A stretch of DNA of 64,000 nucleotides from CAZRIE01 sp964600075 (GTDB taxonomy: Bacteria > Bacteroidota > Bacteroidia > Flavobacteriales > Flavobacteriaceae), in the NCBI GenBank assembly GCA_964600075.1, contig CAZRIE010000007.1:1-64000 (forward strand), in the 5' to 3' direction. The position numbers and the translations under genes are program-made. Positions 51,174 through 58,497 of this stretch are shown here, one piece after another. Below the pieces are notes generated by a model. The model was not told the origin of the DNA. It worked only from the letters and a program-made list of their open reading frames with translations, and ran no database searches. The number at the start of each line of letters is the position of its first letter. Position 1 is the stretch's first letter.

Positions 51174-51943
51174 TCGAGTTCTCCTTTAAATACCTGTTGG
51201 GCCGGACCGATGAGAAAAATATCCTTATAAACTCCTGTCTCTTTTCTGAACCGCACCTTCAATTCGCCGCCCTCAGTAAGTATTGTCACCTCTTCGGTAT
51301 CGGCTTTACCCGCATTGTGCATGGCTAGAGCAACCGCGGTAACTCCAGTACCACATGATAAGGTTTCATCTTCCACACCCCGTTCATAAGTTCGGACTGC
51401 AAAAACATAATTTCCAAGTGCTTCGACGAAATTAATATTGCTACCCGACTTTCCATAAAGTCCGTAACGTATTTTTTTACCTTCCTCAAAAACCTTAAAA
51501 TCCTTTACATTTTCTACCATTTGTACATGATGCGGAGAACCGGTATCAAGAAATACGTAATTAGGTTTTTCTTTGATTTCAGAAACATCTTGCATCTGAA
51601 GGCTAACGATACTATTTTTTATTGAGGCTCGGTGCCGGCCATCAGCCGCGTTGAAAGTTGTTTCATCGTCGATGATATTGAGGTGCTTTGCAAAGGCAAC
51701 CGTGCATCTTCCGCCATTACCACAAAGGCTTCCTTCATTACCATCTGCATTGAAATAGACCATTTTAAAATCTGACAATTCGTCATTCTCGAGAACAATG
51801 AATCCATCGGCCCCTATACCAAACTTTCGGTCACATAATGAAGCTACCAGTTTGGTATTGTTTTTGGGAAATTGCAACGAGCGGTTATCGATAAGAATAA
51901 AATCGTTTCCGGTGCCTTGATATTTATAAAAGGTTAGTAACAT
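51167..51943 (-). CDS. dapF: Diaminopimelate epimerase
   Basis: DapF converts LL- to meso-diaminopimelate for peptidoglycan and lysine. The 258-residue protein opens FYKYQGTGNDFILID and has both catalytic Cys residues, one in GNEGSLCGNGGRC and one in DETLSCGTGVTA. It lies first in a run with a GNAT gene and, 70 bp on, mltG, both consistent with cell-wall supply. It diverges from the degP-like gene over 189 bp. Confidence 0.97.
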   Translation of the reverse strand: MLLTFYKYQGTGNDFILIDNRSLQFPKNNTKLVASLCDRKFGIGADGFIVLENDELSDFKMVYFNADGNEGSLCGNGGRCTVAFAKHLNIIDDETTFNAADGRHRASIKNSIVSLQMQDVSEIKEKPNYVFLDTGSPHHVQMVENVKDFKVFEEGKKIRYGLYGKSGSNINFVEALGNYVFAVRTYERGVEDETLSCGTGVTAVALAMHNAGKADTEEVTILTEGGELKVRFRKETGVYKDIFLIGPAQQVFKGELEC

Positions 51944-52048
51944 AATTTATAGCAAGCCACAAATATAGGATTTTATCCCCATTGACCCGAGCCACTGAAG
52001 CTTGCTAATTATGACACCATAAGAATCGGAATTAAGATTTATTTGGCA

Positions 52049-52064
52049 GTTAAAAAGTAGTTAA
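52049..52064 (+). promoter_or_regulatory. Candidate operator GTTAA-N6-GTTAA
   Basis: GTTAAAAAGTAGTTAA lies 68 bp before the degP-like ATG. The half-sites have an 11-bp period, the same as in the kinase promoter at 22262-22277. An inverted repeat AAGTAGT (52055-52061)/ACTACTT (52074-52080) overlaps it. Confidence 0.5.
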
Positions 52065-52132
52065 AGCTGTTTTACTACTTATTCAAATGGAGTAATTTTA
52101 ACAATCTAAAGGAAAATATAAAAAACAGAAGC

Positions 52133-53527
52133 ATGAAGAGAATTGCAAGTACATTTTTGATTGCCCTATTCGCAGGGGCAATTACATTGGGCGCGTACAA
52201 GGTGTTTTTTGAAAAACCAGAATATAAGATAATATCGGAAAATGATGGGGCATCACTTTTCAATACAAGTTTTACACCCACATCACCCAAAGGATCGGGT
52301 CTTAATGAGGTAGATTTTACAGTAGCCGCAGAAACTACAGTAAATGCTGTAGTGCATGTTAAAAATGTAACTACAAATCGTGGCCGAACAGGTTGGGATT
52401 TTTTCTATGGTTCCGGTAGTGGTAGTGATCGGCCTCAAGTAGGCACGGGATCAGGGGTAATCATTTCCCAAGACGGCTATATCGTAACCAACAATCATGT
52501 AATAGCGAAGGCGAATCAATTGCAAGTGACATTGAACAACAACAAGACATACGATGCCGAACTAATTGGTACAGACCCAAATTCAGATATCGCGCTGATA
52601 AAAATTGATACAGAACGAAAATTACCGTATTTGGCCTTTGGGGACTCTGACAACATAAAGATCGGGGAATGGGTCTTGGCCGTTGGTAATCCCTTTAATT
52701 TAACTTCTACCGTAACTGCAGGTATCGTTAGTGCAAAAGCAAGAAATTTAGGTAAGGTCGACCAATCCTTTATTCAAACCGATGCTGCCGTAAACCCTGG
52801 AAACAGCGGAGGGGCTTTGGTAAACACTAATGGAGATCTAGTAGGAATCAATACGGCCATCACCTCACAGACTGGCTCCTATGTCGGCTATTCGTTTGCA
52901 GTACCAAGTAACATCGCCAAAAAAGTAGTTGATGATATTTTAGAATATGGTAACGTACAAAAAGGAATCTTAGGAATAAGTGCAGCCCGAGTGAATACGC
53001 CCTATGCCATTGAAAAAGGTTTGAATGAAATCGAAGGCGTATATATTATGGGCATTGAAGAAGGCACTGGTGCTGAAGAAGCTGATTTAAGGGAAGGTGA
53101 CATTATTAAAAAAGTCGACAATATTAAAGTGAGAAAGTTTGCCGACCTTACGGGCTACCTTTCGTCAAAAAGACCTAATGATTCCGTAGAAGTAGCTATT
53201 GATAGGGATGGGGAAGAATTTAGTGTGCCCGTCGTACTTAAGAAGAGACAGACTGTAACTGTGCCTAATATGGGCCTAGATGTCAAAAATCTATCGAAAG
53301 ACGATATGAAAAAGTTCAAGACCAAGAAAGGGGTCAAAGTCGTGGGGGTTCCTGAGATGTATCGTGGCTATGGTCTTGATGGTAAAGTCTTACTCTCTCT
53401 AGATGATGAAGAAATAAACGATGTAGAGCAAGCAAGAACCCTCTTCGGGGGTATTTCGAAATATGGAAGAACCATAATCACAATGATTAATGAAGACGGT
53501 GAAAGAGAACGTTTGATTTTTCAATAA
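52133..53527 (+). CDS. DegP/HtrA-type periplasmic serine protease
   Basis: The 464-residue protein has a signal/anchor helix (about 4-22) and a trypsin-like domain with the catalytic triad in VTNNHVI (His), NSDIALI (Asp) and NPGNSGGALV (Ser). Two PDZ domains follow (about 285-375 and 385-464). DegP/DegQ proteins degrade or hold misfolded envelope proteins. A hairpin terminator follows and a direct repeat GTTAA-N6-GTTAA precedes it, as before the OmpR-type two-component operon. It diverges from dapF. Confidence 0.95.
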   Translation: MKRIASTFLIALFAGAITLGAYKVFFEKPEYKIISENDGASLFNTSFTPTSPKGSGLNEVDFTVAAETTVNAVVHVKNVTTNRGRTGWDFFYGSGSGSDRPQVGTGSGVIISQDGYIVTNNHVIAKANQLQVTLNNNKTYDAELIGTDPNSDIALIKIDTERKLPYLAFGDSDNIKIGEWVLAVGNPFNLTSTVTAGIVSAKARNLGKVDQSFIQTDAAVNPGNSGGALVNTNGDLVGINTAITSQTGSYVGYSFAVPSNIAKKVVDDILEYGNVQKGILGISAARVNTPYAIEKGLNEIEGVYIMGIEEGTGAEEADLREGDIIKKVDNIKVRKFADLTGYLSSKRPNDSVEVAIDRDGEEFSVPVVLKKRQTVTVPNMGLDVKNLSKDDMKKFKTKKGVKVVGVPEMYRGYGLDGKVLLSLDDEEINDVEQARTLFGGISKYGRTIITMINEDGERERLIFQ

Positions 53528-53551
53528 AGTGAAACTAAAAAACACGTAGAC

Positions 53552-53578
53552 AAAAGCGCCCCGATTGGGGCGCTTTTT
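53552..53578 (+). terminator. Intrinsic terminator of the degP-like gene
   Basis: AAAAGCGCCCC pairs with GGGGCGCTTTT over GATT; the T-run continues. Confidence 0.92.
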
Positions 53579-53650
53579 ATTTCTAAAATTCAAGAAAACG
53601 TTTGAAATACGTAATTTAGTAATGGTACATATTAATCCGAACCATAAAAG

Positions 53651-55099
53651 ATGAATCAAAATGCATCCTACGAAAAAGAACTTGCTTTTCAGGCAGATAG
53701 AAGAAAAGCCACTACCGAATTCATAAAATTGGTCAGTTACCTTTGGTATGATAAATCGATAGAAATCGTAATCTTCAAAAATCAGGTTATCGATAAAAAT
53801 GTAAGTGACATTATCAATCTTCATGAATACGCAGGTGAATTCGTGCAGAAACCAATATCAATCTTTGATTCAGTTGAAATTCTAAGAGCCATAAGTGATA
53901 TAAAACTGCCTGCCTCTAAATTAGATATCGGTAAACTCACTTATGAATATCACTCCGAAGATAATAGCGTCGATGATGTAAAAGCCTTTGTTTTCAATAA
54001 ACTCAAAGATGCCTACGAAACGGACGCCATACAACCAAAAGACTTAGTATTGTATGGATTTGGGAGAATCGGAAGACTTTTGGCCCGTGAGCTTATGGCC
54101 AAGACCGGAAAAGGCAATCAATTACGCCTCAGGGCCATAGTGACAAGAGATAGTTCAACAGCTGGAATACTGGAAAAAAGAGCCAATTTGCTCCGTACCG
54201 ATTCCGTTCACGGTAAATTTATGGGTACTGTCGATACCGATTTTGAGAATAATGCACTCGTTATAAACGGTACGACGGTATATATGATTAATGCTGACAG
54301 ACCGGAAGCAATCGATTACACAAAATATGGAATAAAAGATGCCCTTATTATAGACAATACCGGAGCATTTAGAACGAAAACGGAGTTGGCCCGACATTTA
54401 AAGTCCGAGGGAGCTGTTCAGGTGCTGCTTACGGCACCTGGCAAAGAAATACCAAACATTGTACATGGCGTAAACCATAAAATGTATGACCCTGATACAC
54501 TGAAAATATGTTCGGCGGCTTCTTGTACAACAAATGCAATATCGCCTATTTTGAAAATTGTGGAAGATTCTTTTGGCATAAAAAAGGGGCATTTAGAAAC
54601 CATACATGCTTACACCAACGACCAGAATTTGGTTGATAATATGCATGGGAAATATAGAAGAGGCAGGGCCGCAGCATTGAATATGGTAATTACGGAGACC
54701 GGTGCGGGTCAGGCTGTTGCGAAAGCAATTCCTTCACTAAAAGGGAAGTTGACATCAAATGCCATTAGGGTGCCAGTGCCCAACGGTTCGCTGGCTATCT
54801 TGAATCTGGAGATAAAAAACAAGACTTCTTTAAGTGGCATCAATACCGTGATTAAAAAATATGCGCTTGAAGGCGATTTGGTCGAACAGATAAAATACTC
54901 CTTAAGTAAAGAAATGGTGTCCTCCGATGTTGTAGGTACTTCGGCACCTGCCATATACGATAGCAATGCCACTATACTTACCGGTAATGGAAAAAATATC
55001 GTCCTTTATATCTGGTACGATAATGAATATGGTTACTCACACCAGGTAATACGTTTGGCGAAATATATTGCAAAGGTCAGACGATACACCTATTATTAG
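53651..55099 (+). CDS. Glyceraldehyde-3-phosphate dehydrogenase, long form
   Basis: The catalytic core (about 130-482) has the NAD(P)-binding motif LYGFGRIGRLLARE (about 135-148), the nucleophile Cys292 in CSAASCTTNAISP and the HAYTNDQNLVDN loop. It carries about 130 extra N-terminal residues (RRKATTEFIKLVSYLWYDKSIEIVIFKNQ and on), as in a known Bacteroidota variant. The extension is not a signal peptide. NADP use or a gluconeogenic role has been suggested for long forms; the sequence does not settle it. Monocistronic, between two intergenic regions. Confidence 0.95.
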   Translation: MNQNASYEKELAFQADRRKATTEFIKLVSYLWYDKSIEIVIFKNQVIDKNVSDIINLHEYAGEFVQKPISIFDSVEILRAISDIKLPASKLDIGKLTYEYHSEDNSVDDVKAFVFNKLKDAYETDAIQPKDLVLYGFGRIGRLLARELMAKTGKGNQLRLRAIVTRDSSTAGILEKRANLLRTDSVHGKFMGTVDTDFENNALVINGTTVYMINADRPEAIDYTKYGIKDALIIDNTGAFRTKTELARHLKSEGAVQVLLTAPGKEIPNIVHGVNHKMYDPDTLKICSAASCTTNAISPILKIVEDSFGIKKGHLETIHAYTNDQNLVDNMHGKYRRGRAAALNMVITETGAGQAVAKAIPSLKGKLTSNAIRVPVPNGSLAILNLEIKNKTSLSGINTVIKKYALEGDLVEQIKYSLSKEMVSSDVVGTSAPAIYDSNATILTGNGKNIVLYIWYDNEYGYSHQVIRLAKYIAKVRRYTYY

Positions 55100-55247
55100 T
55101 CAGATGCTTAATTTCCAGAATAAATCACATAATTTTTAACGGGAAATCTTACCGGCACACAACCTTATCCGTGATTTTTTTTCTTAATTGATAATATTCA
55201 ATTACTTTAGTCGCTTCTAACTGATTAATTCAAAGAATCAAGTGAAC

Positions 55248-55865
55248 ATGAAAGGTTTTAGAATACTGTTAATCATAACGGCCTTATTGACATTCAACCT
55301 ACAATTTGCGCAGGAAGAGGAACAAGAAAGTATCTCTCTCGACAAAGGTGCTATTGATAGCCAATTTGAATTTGTTTATAAAAAATCGGGCAACTACAGG
55401 GCCGATGGAAAAAAATACGAAGTTGTTCGAACAATATCTTTAGATAAGTTGCGTCAAAATGTTTTGGATACCTTAAGTGGATTTAACAAGAGAGCGGCTG
55501 AACTTAAGGCTACCATTTCTGGCCATGAATCTACAATTGCCTCATTGAATAAAAAGTTGGAGGAGACCACGAACAATCTGGCAGGGGTAACCGAAGAAAA
55601 GGACAGCATGTCTTTCTTGGGCATTATGGTATCAAAAGGTACATACAATGCCATATTGTGGACGGTTATCGCCTCTTTGTTGGCGCTATTGCTATTTTTT
55701 ATCTATAAGTTCAGAAATAGTAACATTCTTACCCAAGAGGCCAAGACCAATTTGTCTGAGCTCGAAACCGAATACGAAGATCATAGGAGAAGGGCCCTGG
55801 AAAGGGAACAAAAAATCTCTCGCCAGTTACAAGACGAAATCAATAGGTACAAAAAACAAAAATAA
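55248..55865 (+). CDS. Signal-anchored coiled-coil membrane protein near trmD
   Basis: The protein has a signal peptide (MKGFRILLIITALLTFNLQFAQ), a short extracytoplasmic part ending in a coiled coil (about 80-118, ATISGHESTIASLNKKLEE), one membrane helix (about 132-155, ILWTVIASLLALLLFFIY) and a cytosolic coiled coil rich in Glu/Arg. ATG 55248 is preferred over GTG 55242. Homologues next to trmD are often mislabelled as a tRNA methyltransferase; there is no SAM or trefoil-knot motif here. The function is unknown, and a structural or tethering role is plausible. Confidence 0.85.
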   Translation: MKGFRILLIITALLTFNLQFAQEEEQESISLDKGAIDSQFEFVYKKSGNYRADGKKYEVVRTISLDKLRQNVLDTLSGFNKRAAELKATISGHESTIASLNKKLEETTNNLAGVTEEKDSMSFLGIMVSKGTYNAILWTVIASLLALLLFFIYKFRNSNILTQEAKTNLSELETEYEDHRRRALEREQKISRQLQDEINRYKKQK

Positions 55866-55893
55866 GATAAAAGCTCCCTTCGGAGCTTTTATC
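55866..55893 (+). terminator. Hairpin with 12-bp perfect stem
   Basis: GATAAAAGCTCC pairs exactly with GGAGCTTTTATC over CTTC. It begins at the first base after the preceding gene's stop and ends 10 bases before the GNAT ATG at 55904. It may terminate, or attenuate, reading into that gene. Confidence 0.75.
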
Positions 55894-55903
55894 AATTAGA
55901 ACC

Positions 55904-56347
55904 ATGTTGAAAATCATTAGGGCCAAAACAATGGATCTTCAAGAATTGGCCCAACTATTTGATGCGTATCGGGTCTTTTACAAACAAGAATCGGATGTTG
56001 ATTCGTCATTACATTTCTTAAAAGAACGATTCGTAAAACAGCAATCTGTAGTATTTATGCCCTATGTGGATAATAAAGCGGTCGGCTTTACACAACTTTA
56101 CACTACCTTTTCATCTGTATCCTTAGAACCGGAGTATATCTTGAACGATTTATACGTTGCACCTTCAGAAAGAAAAACAGGAATCGGAGAAGCCCTTTTG
56201 AACAGTGCGAAAGCCTTTTGTATAGAAAACGGATACAAAGGAGCAGCCTTAGAAACGGCCATAGATAACCCGGCGCAAAAGCTATACGAAAAACTAGGCT
56301 GGCAAAAAGATACCCGCTGTTTTCATTACTTTTGGACTCCCGAATGA
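55904..56347 (+). CDS. GNAT family N-acetyltransferase
   Basis: A 147-residue GNAT protein with the acetyl-CoA binding segment NDLYVAPSERKTGIGEALLNSAKAF (loop RKTGIG, about 88-93) and motif B (AQKLYEKLGWQKD). It has the look of small cytosolic acetyltransferases acting on amines; the substrate is unknown. It lies 20 bp before trmD, so the two may be co-transcribed, and a hairpin precedes it. Confidence 0.92.
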   Translation: MLKIIRAKTMDLQELAQLFDAYRVFYKQESDVDSSLHFLKERFVKQQSVVFMPYVDNKAVGFTQLYTTFSSVSLEPEYILNDLYVAPSERKTGIGEALLNSAKAFCIENGYKGAALETAIDNPAQKLYEKLGWQKDTRCFHYFWTPE

Positions 56348-56367
56348 TTTCAAAATAAAATCTTCTC

Positions 56368-57042
56368 ATGCGCATCGATATTATAACAGTATTACCCGAA
56401 TTATTGGAAAGTCCTTTTGGCGCATCTATATTAAAAAGGGCAATCGAGAAAGGTTTGGTCGAAGTACAAATGCACAACCTTCGAGATTATACGGATAAAA
56501 GTTACAATCAAGTAGACGATTACCAATATGGTGGAGGAGCGGGAATGGTGTTGATGGTAGAACCCATCGATAAGTGTATTGCTGCTTTAAAATCTGAGCG
56601 AGATTATGATGAAATCATTTACATGACCCCCGACGGCGAAACCCTGAACCAGAAAATGGCCAATAGCATCTCTTTGTTGGAAAATATTATTATTCTCTGC
56701 GGGCATTATAAAGGTGTGGACCAAAGGGTAAGGGATGCCTTTATAACAAGGGAAATTTCAATAGGTGATTATGTGCTCTCTGGAGGTGAACTAGGTGCTG
56801 CGATACTTTGTGATACTATAATTCGATTGATTCCAGGGGTCTTGAATAATGAAACTTCGGCGCTTACCGATACGTTTCAAGATAATCTTTTAGCCCCACC
56901 TGTATATACAAGACCAGCCGATTATAAGGGACTGAAAGTACCTGAAATACTATTAGGCGGTAATTTCCCCAAAATAGAAAAGTGGCGTGAAGACCAGGCC
57001 CAAACAAGAACAGAAAAGTTAAGGCCCGACTTGTTAGACTGA
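56368..57042 (+). CDS. trmD: tRNA (guanine-N1)-methyltransferase TrmD
   Basis: TrmD methylates G37 of tRNAs with SAM and prevents frameshifting. The 224-residue SPOUT-fold protein has DIITVLPELLESPFGASI, the conserved DYQYGGGAGMVLMVEPI, the trefoil-knot SAM site YKGVDQRVRDAFITREISIGDYVLSGGELGAA and the Asp-containing LIPGVLNNE. It is followed by rplS after 215 bp, the order of many bacteria, but with its own rplS promoter and a hairpin between. Confidence 0.98.
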   Translation: MRIDIITVLPELLESPFGASILKRAIEKGLVEVQMHNLRDYTDKSYNQVDDYQYGGGAGMVLMVEPIDKCIAALKSERDYDEIIYMTPDGETLNQKMANSISLLENIIILCGHYKGVDQRVRDAFITREISIGDYVLSGGELGAAILCDTIIRLIPGVLNNETSALTDTFQDNLLAPPVYTRPADYKGLKVPEILLGGNFPKIEKWREDQAQTRTEKLRPDLLD

Positions 57043-57159
57043 AAAAGTCGGGAGTCAAAAATACTTCCGACCTCACAAACTTCTAAAACTCTTAAGCATA
57101 GACTAGTTGTATTGGTTTTTGAATCCTTTTTAGATTGCCAATAAAATCATTAAAAAATG

Positions 57160-57189
57160 TTGTAGAATCTATTTTATAGCCTATTTTTG
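57160..57189 (+). promoter_or_regulatory. rplS promoter (-33/-7)
   Basis: TTG (57160-57162), a 19-bp spacer and TATTTTTG (57182-57189) are a canonical Bacteroidota promoter. It predicts a leader of about 60 nt before rplS. Confidence 0.75.
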
Positions 57190-57257
57190 CATCCTGTTAA
57201 ATTAACCTCTGACGAAAATCGTGAATGTTGATTGAAACATAACGTTAAAACTAAATC

Positions 57258-57608
57258 ATGGAATCATTATTAAAATTCGTTGAAGACGAATTTGTTCCGA
57301 GAAAAGAATTTCCTAAATTTTCTGCTGGTGACACAATCACCGTATACTACGAAATCAAGGAAGGTGAAAAGACGCGTACCCAGTTTTTTAAAGGTGTCGT
57401 TATTCAAAGAAGAGGCACCGGATCGACGGAAACCTTTACTATCCGTAAAATGTCGGGTACAGTAGGTGTAGAACGTATTTTTCCGATTAACATGCCCGCT
57501 TTGCAGAAAGTTGAAGTCAATAAAAAAGGTAAAGTACGTAGAGCACGTATATTCTACTTCAGAGGTCTTACAGGTAAAAAGGCCCGTATTAAAGAAGTAC
57601 GCTCGTAA
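57258..57608 (+). CDS. rplS: Ribosomal protein bL19
   Basis: L19 sits at the 30S-50S interface. The 116-residue protein shows FSAGDTITVYYEIKEGEKTRTQFFKGVVIQRRG, TFTIRKMSGTVGVERIFPI and the basic end KVRRARIFYFRGLTGKKARIKEVRS. It has a promoter of its own and a strong terminator. The 5' leader of about 60 nt might hold autoregulatory structure, but no clear fold was seen. Confidence 0.98.
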   Translation: MESLLKFVEDEFVPRKEFPKFSAGDTITVYYEIKEGEKTRTQFFKGVVIQRRGTGSTETFTIRKMSGTVGVERIFPINMPALQKVEVNKKGKVRRARIFYFRGLTGKKARIKEVRS

Positions 57609-57624
57609 ACGCGATTCATAAATG

Positions 57625-57666
57625 AAAAAATCCCGTGCCGATTCTAATTGGTATGGGATTTTTTTT
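57625..57666 (+). terminator. rplS intrinsic terminator
   Basis: AAAAAATCCCGTGCC pairs with GGTATGGGATTTTTT (15 pairs, two G-U) over a 10-nt loop, followed by more T. Confidence 0.85.
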
Positions 57667-57725
57667 ATGAACAATTGTTAATTAGTCAAGTTCATAAGTT
57701 GTTGATTTTAAATTTGTTAAAAACC

Positions 57726-57756
57726 TTGACTGCTCGTCAAAATAATCCTATATTTA
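57726..57756 (+). promoter_or_regulatory. Candidate promoter in the rplS-icd intergenic region
   Basis: TTG (57726-57728), a 20-bp spacer and TATATTTA (57749-57756), which matches seven of eight bases of TAnnTTTG. No recognised gene follows; a structured region and a terminator do. Confidence 0.45.
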
Positions 57757-58002
57757 GTCCGCGGTTGAAAAAAAACCTGTCTAGGGTTGGATTAAAAGTC
57801 GTTATAGAGTTTACGTTCTTTATATTGTTGTCTAGTTTTTAAGGATTTTTATTTGATGTATGTCAAGTACGTATCCTGACACAAAACGAGCATAGAGCCA
57901 AAAAGCTGTCGCTTTTTGGAAAAAACCTATGTGGATGTACTTATGGTACACGCAAAACTTCGGTTGTGCGTATACAGGTTAAGGTCATTAAAACATCGAT
58001 AA

Positions 58003-58137
58003 GAAAACCCATTTGTTGCTTGGTTCAATACTTTAGAGCAAAAGAGTTTTCAAACGTTGGATATCGTGCCGCAAACGCAATCAATGGTTGCCGATCTGTT
58101 TATAAACAGGGAAGAAAGTTTGACAGCGATTTCCTAA
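58003..58137 (+). pseudogene. Open 44-codon tail without start, ending at a terminator
   Basis: After TAA at 58000-58002 the frame reads ENPFVAWFNTLEQKSFQTLD, then IVPQTQSMVADLFINREESLTAIS, and stops at TAA 58135-58137, directly before the terminator hairpin. Amino-acid composition looks protein-like but no start codon lies upstream in frame. It may be the C-terminal remains of a lost gene. The overlapping frame 57966-58166 looks less like a protein. Family not recognised. Confidence 0.3.
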
Positions 58138-58176
58138 AAAGCCATATCAATGTACTTGTACAATGATATGGCTTTT
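58137..58176. terminator. Strong hairpin terminator, bidirectional
   Basis: AAAAGCCATATCAATGTAC (58137-58155) pairs with GTACAATGATATGGCTTTT (58158-58176), 18 of 19 pairs over a two-base TT. A- and T-runs at both ends suit either direction. It does not serve any recognised gene. Confidence 0.8.
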
Positions 58177-58460
58177 GCTATTCTAAGACAATTATCATCG
58201 CATTTACGTCTCTGTAAATAACCCGAAGAAACCAATGGTCCCATATTTAGTATTAAGCTTCACTAATCAGCACAGGGAATATATTACCAGACTGTCCAAT
58301 ACGTTAACCAGCTTCATCTTTTTCGAAAATAATCTAATCCGATATTGTTCATTTGCGCTAAGGTCGACTTCAAAACTACATAATTGACGAACTTACAATT
58401 TCAATAATAATTAAGTTTATTGGCCTACCATCTTTTCACGGGCAAAATCACATAAAATCG
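58177..58460. other. Non-coding stretch before icd, nothing recognised
   Basis: These 284 bp contain no open frame of note on either strand, no repeat, no tRNA-like fold and no promoter box apart from the icd one at its end. Composition is A/T-rich. It may be the leftover of a deleted gene. Confidence 0.5.
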
Positions 58461-58468
58461 TATATTTG
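58461..58468 (+). promoter_or_regulatory. icd -7 box
   Basis: TATATTTG, a full match to TAnnTTTG, 29 bp before the icd ATG. No clear -33 TTG is seen. Confidence 0.6.
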
Positions 58469-58497
58469 CTCGGCTTAAAACAAAACCCAATCCATTC

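Larger units (their letters stand above)
57765..58176 (+). ncRNA. Candidate structured RNA, unknown class
   Basis: Between rplS and icd lies a stretch bounded by a promoter-like sequence and a strong terminator hairpin. It can form CATAG (57891-57895)/CTATG (57927-57931) around CCAAAAAGC (57898-57906)/GCTTTTTGG (57911-57919), and then GTACACGCAAAAC (57946-57958)/GTTGTGCGTATAC (57963-57975) closed by a UUCG loop. It does not match tmRNA, RNase P RNA or SRP RNA by motif. The 5' end is only inferred. Part of its 3' half could also encode a decayed peptide. Confidence 0.35.

Noticed and set aside
57966..58166. 66-codon frame in the rplS-icd gap as a gene
   Set aside because: The peptide is basic and Cys-poor with no family resemblance, runs through the hairpins and into the terminator stem, and the overlapping frame at 58003-58137 has more natural composition.
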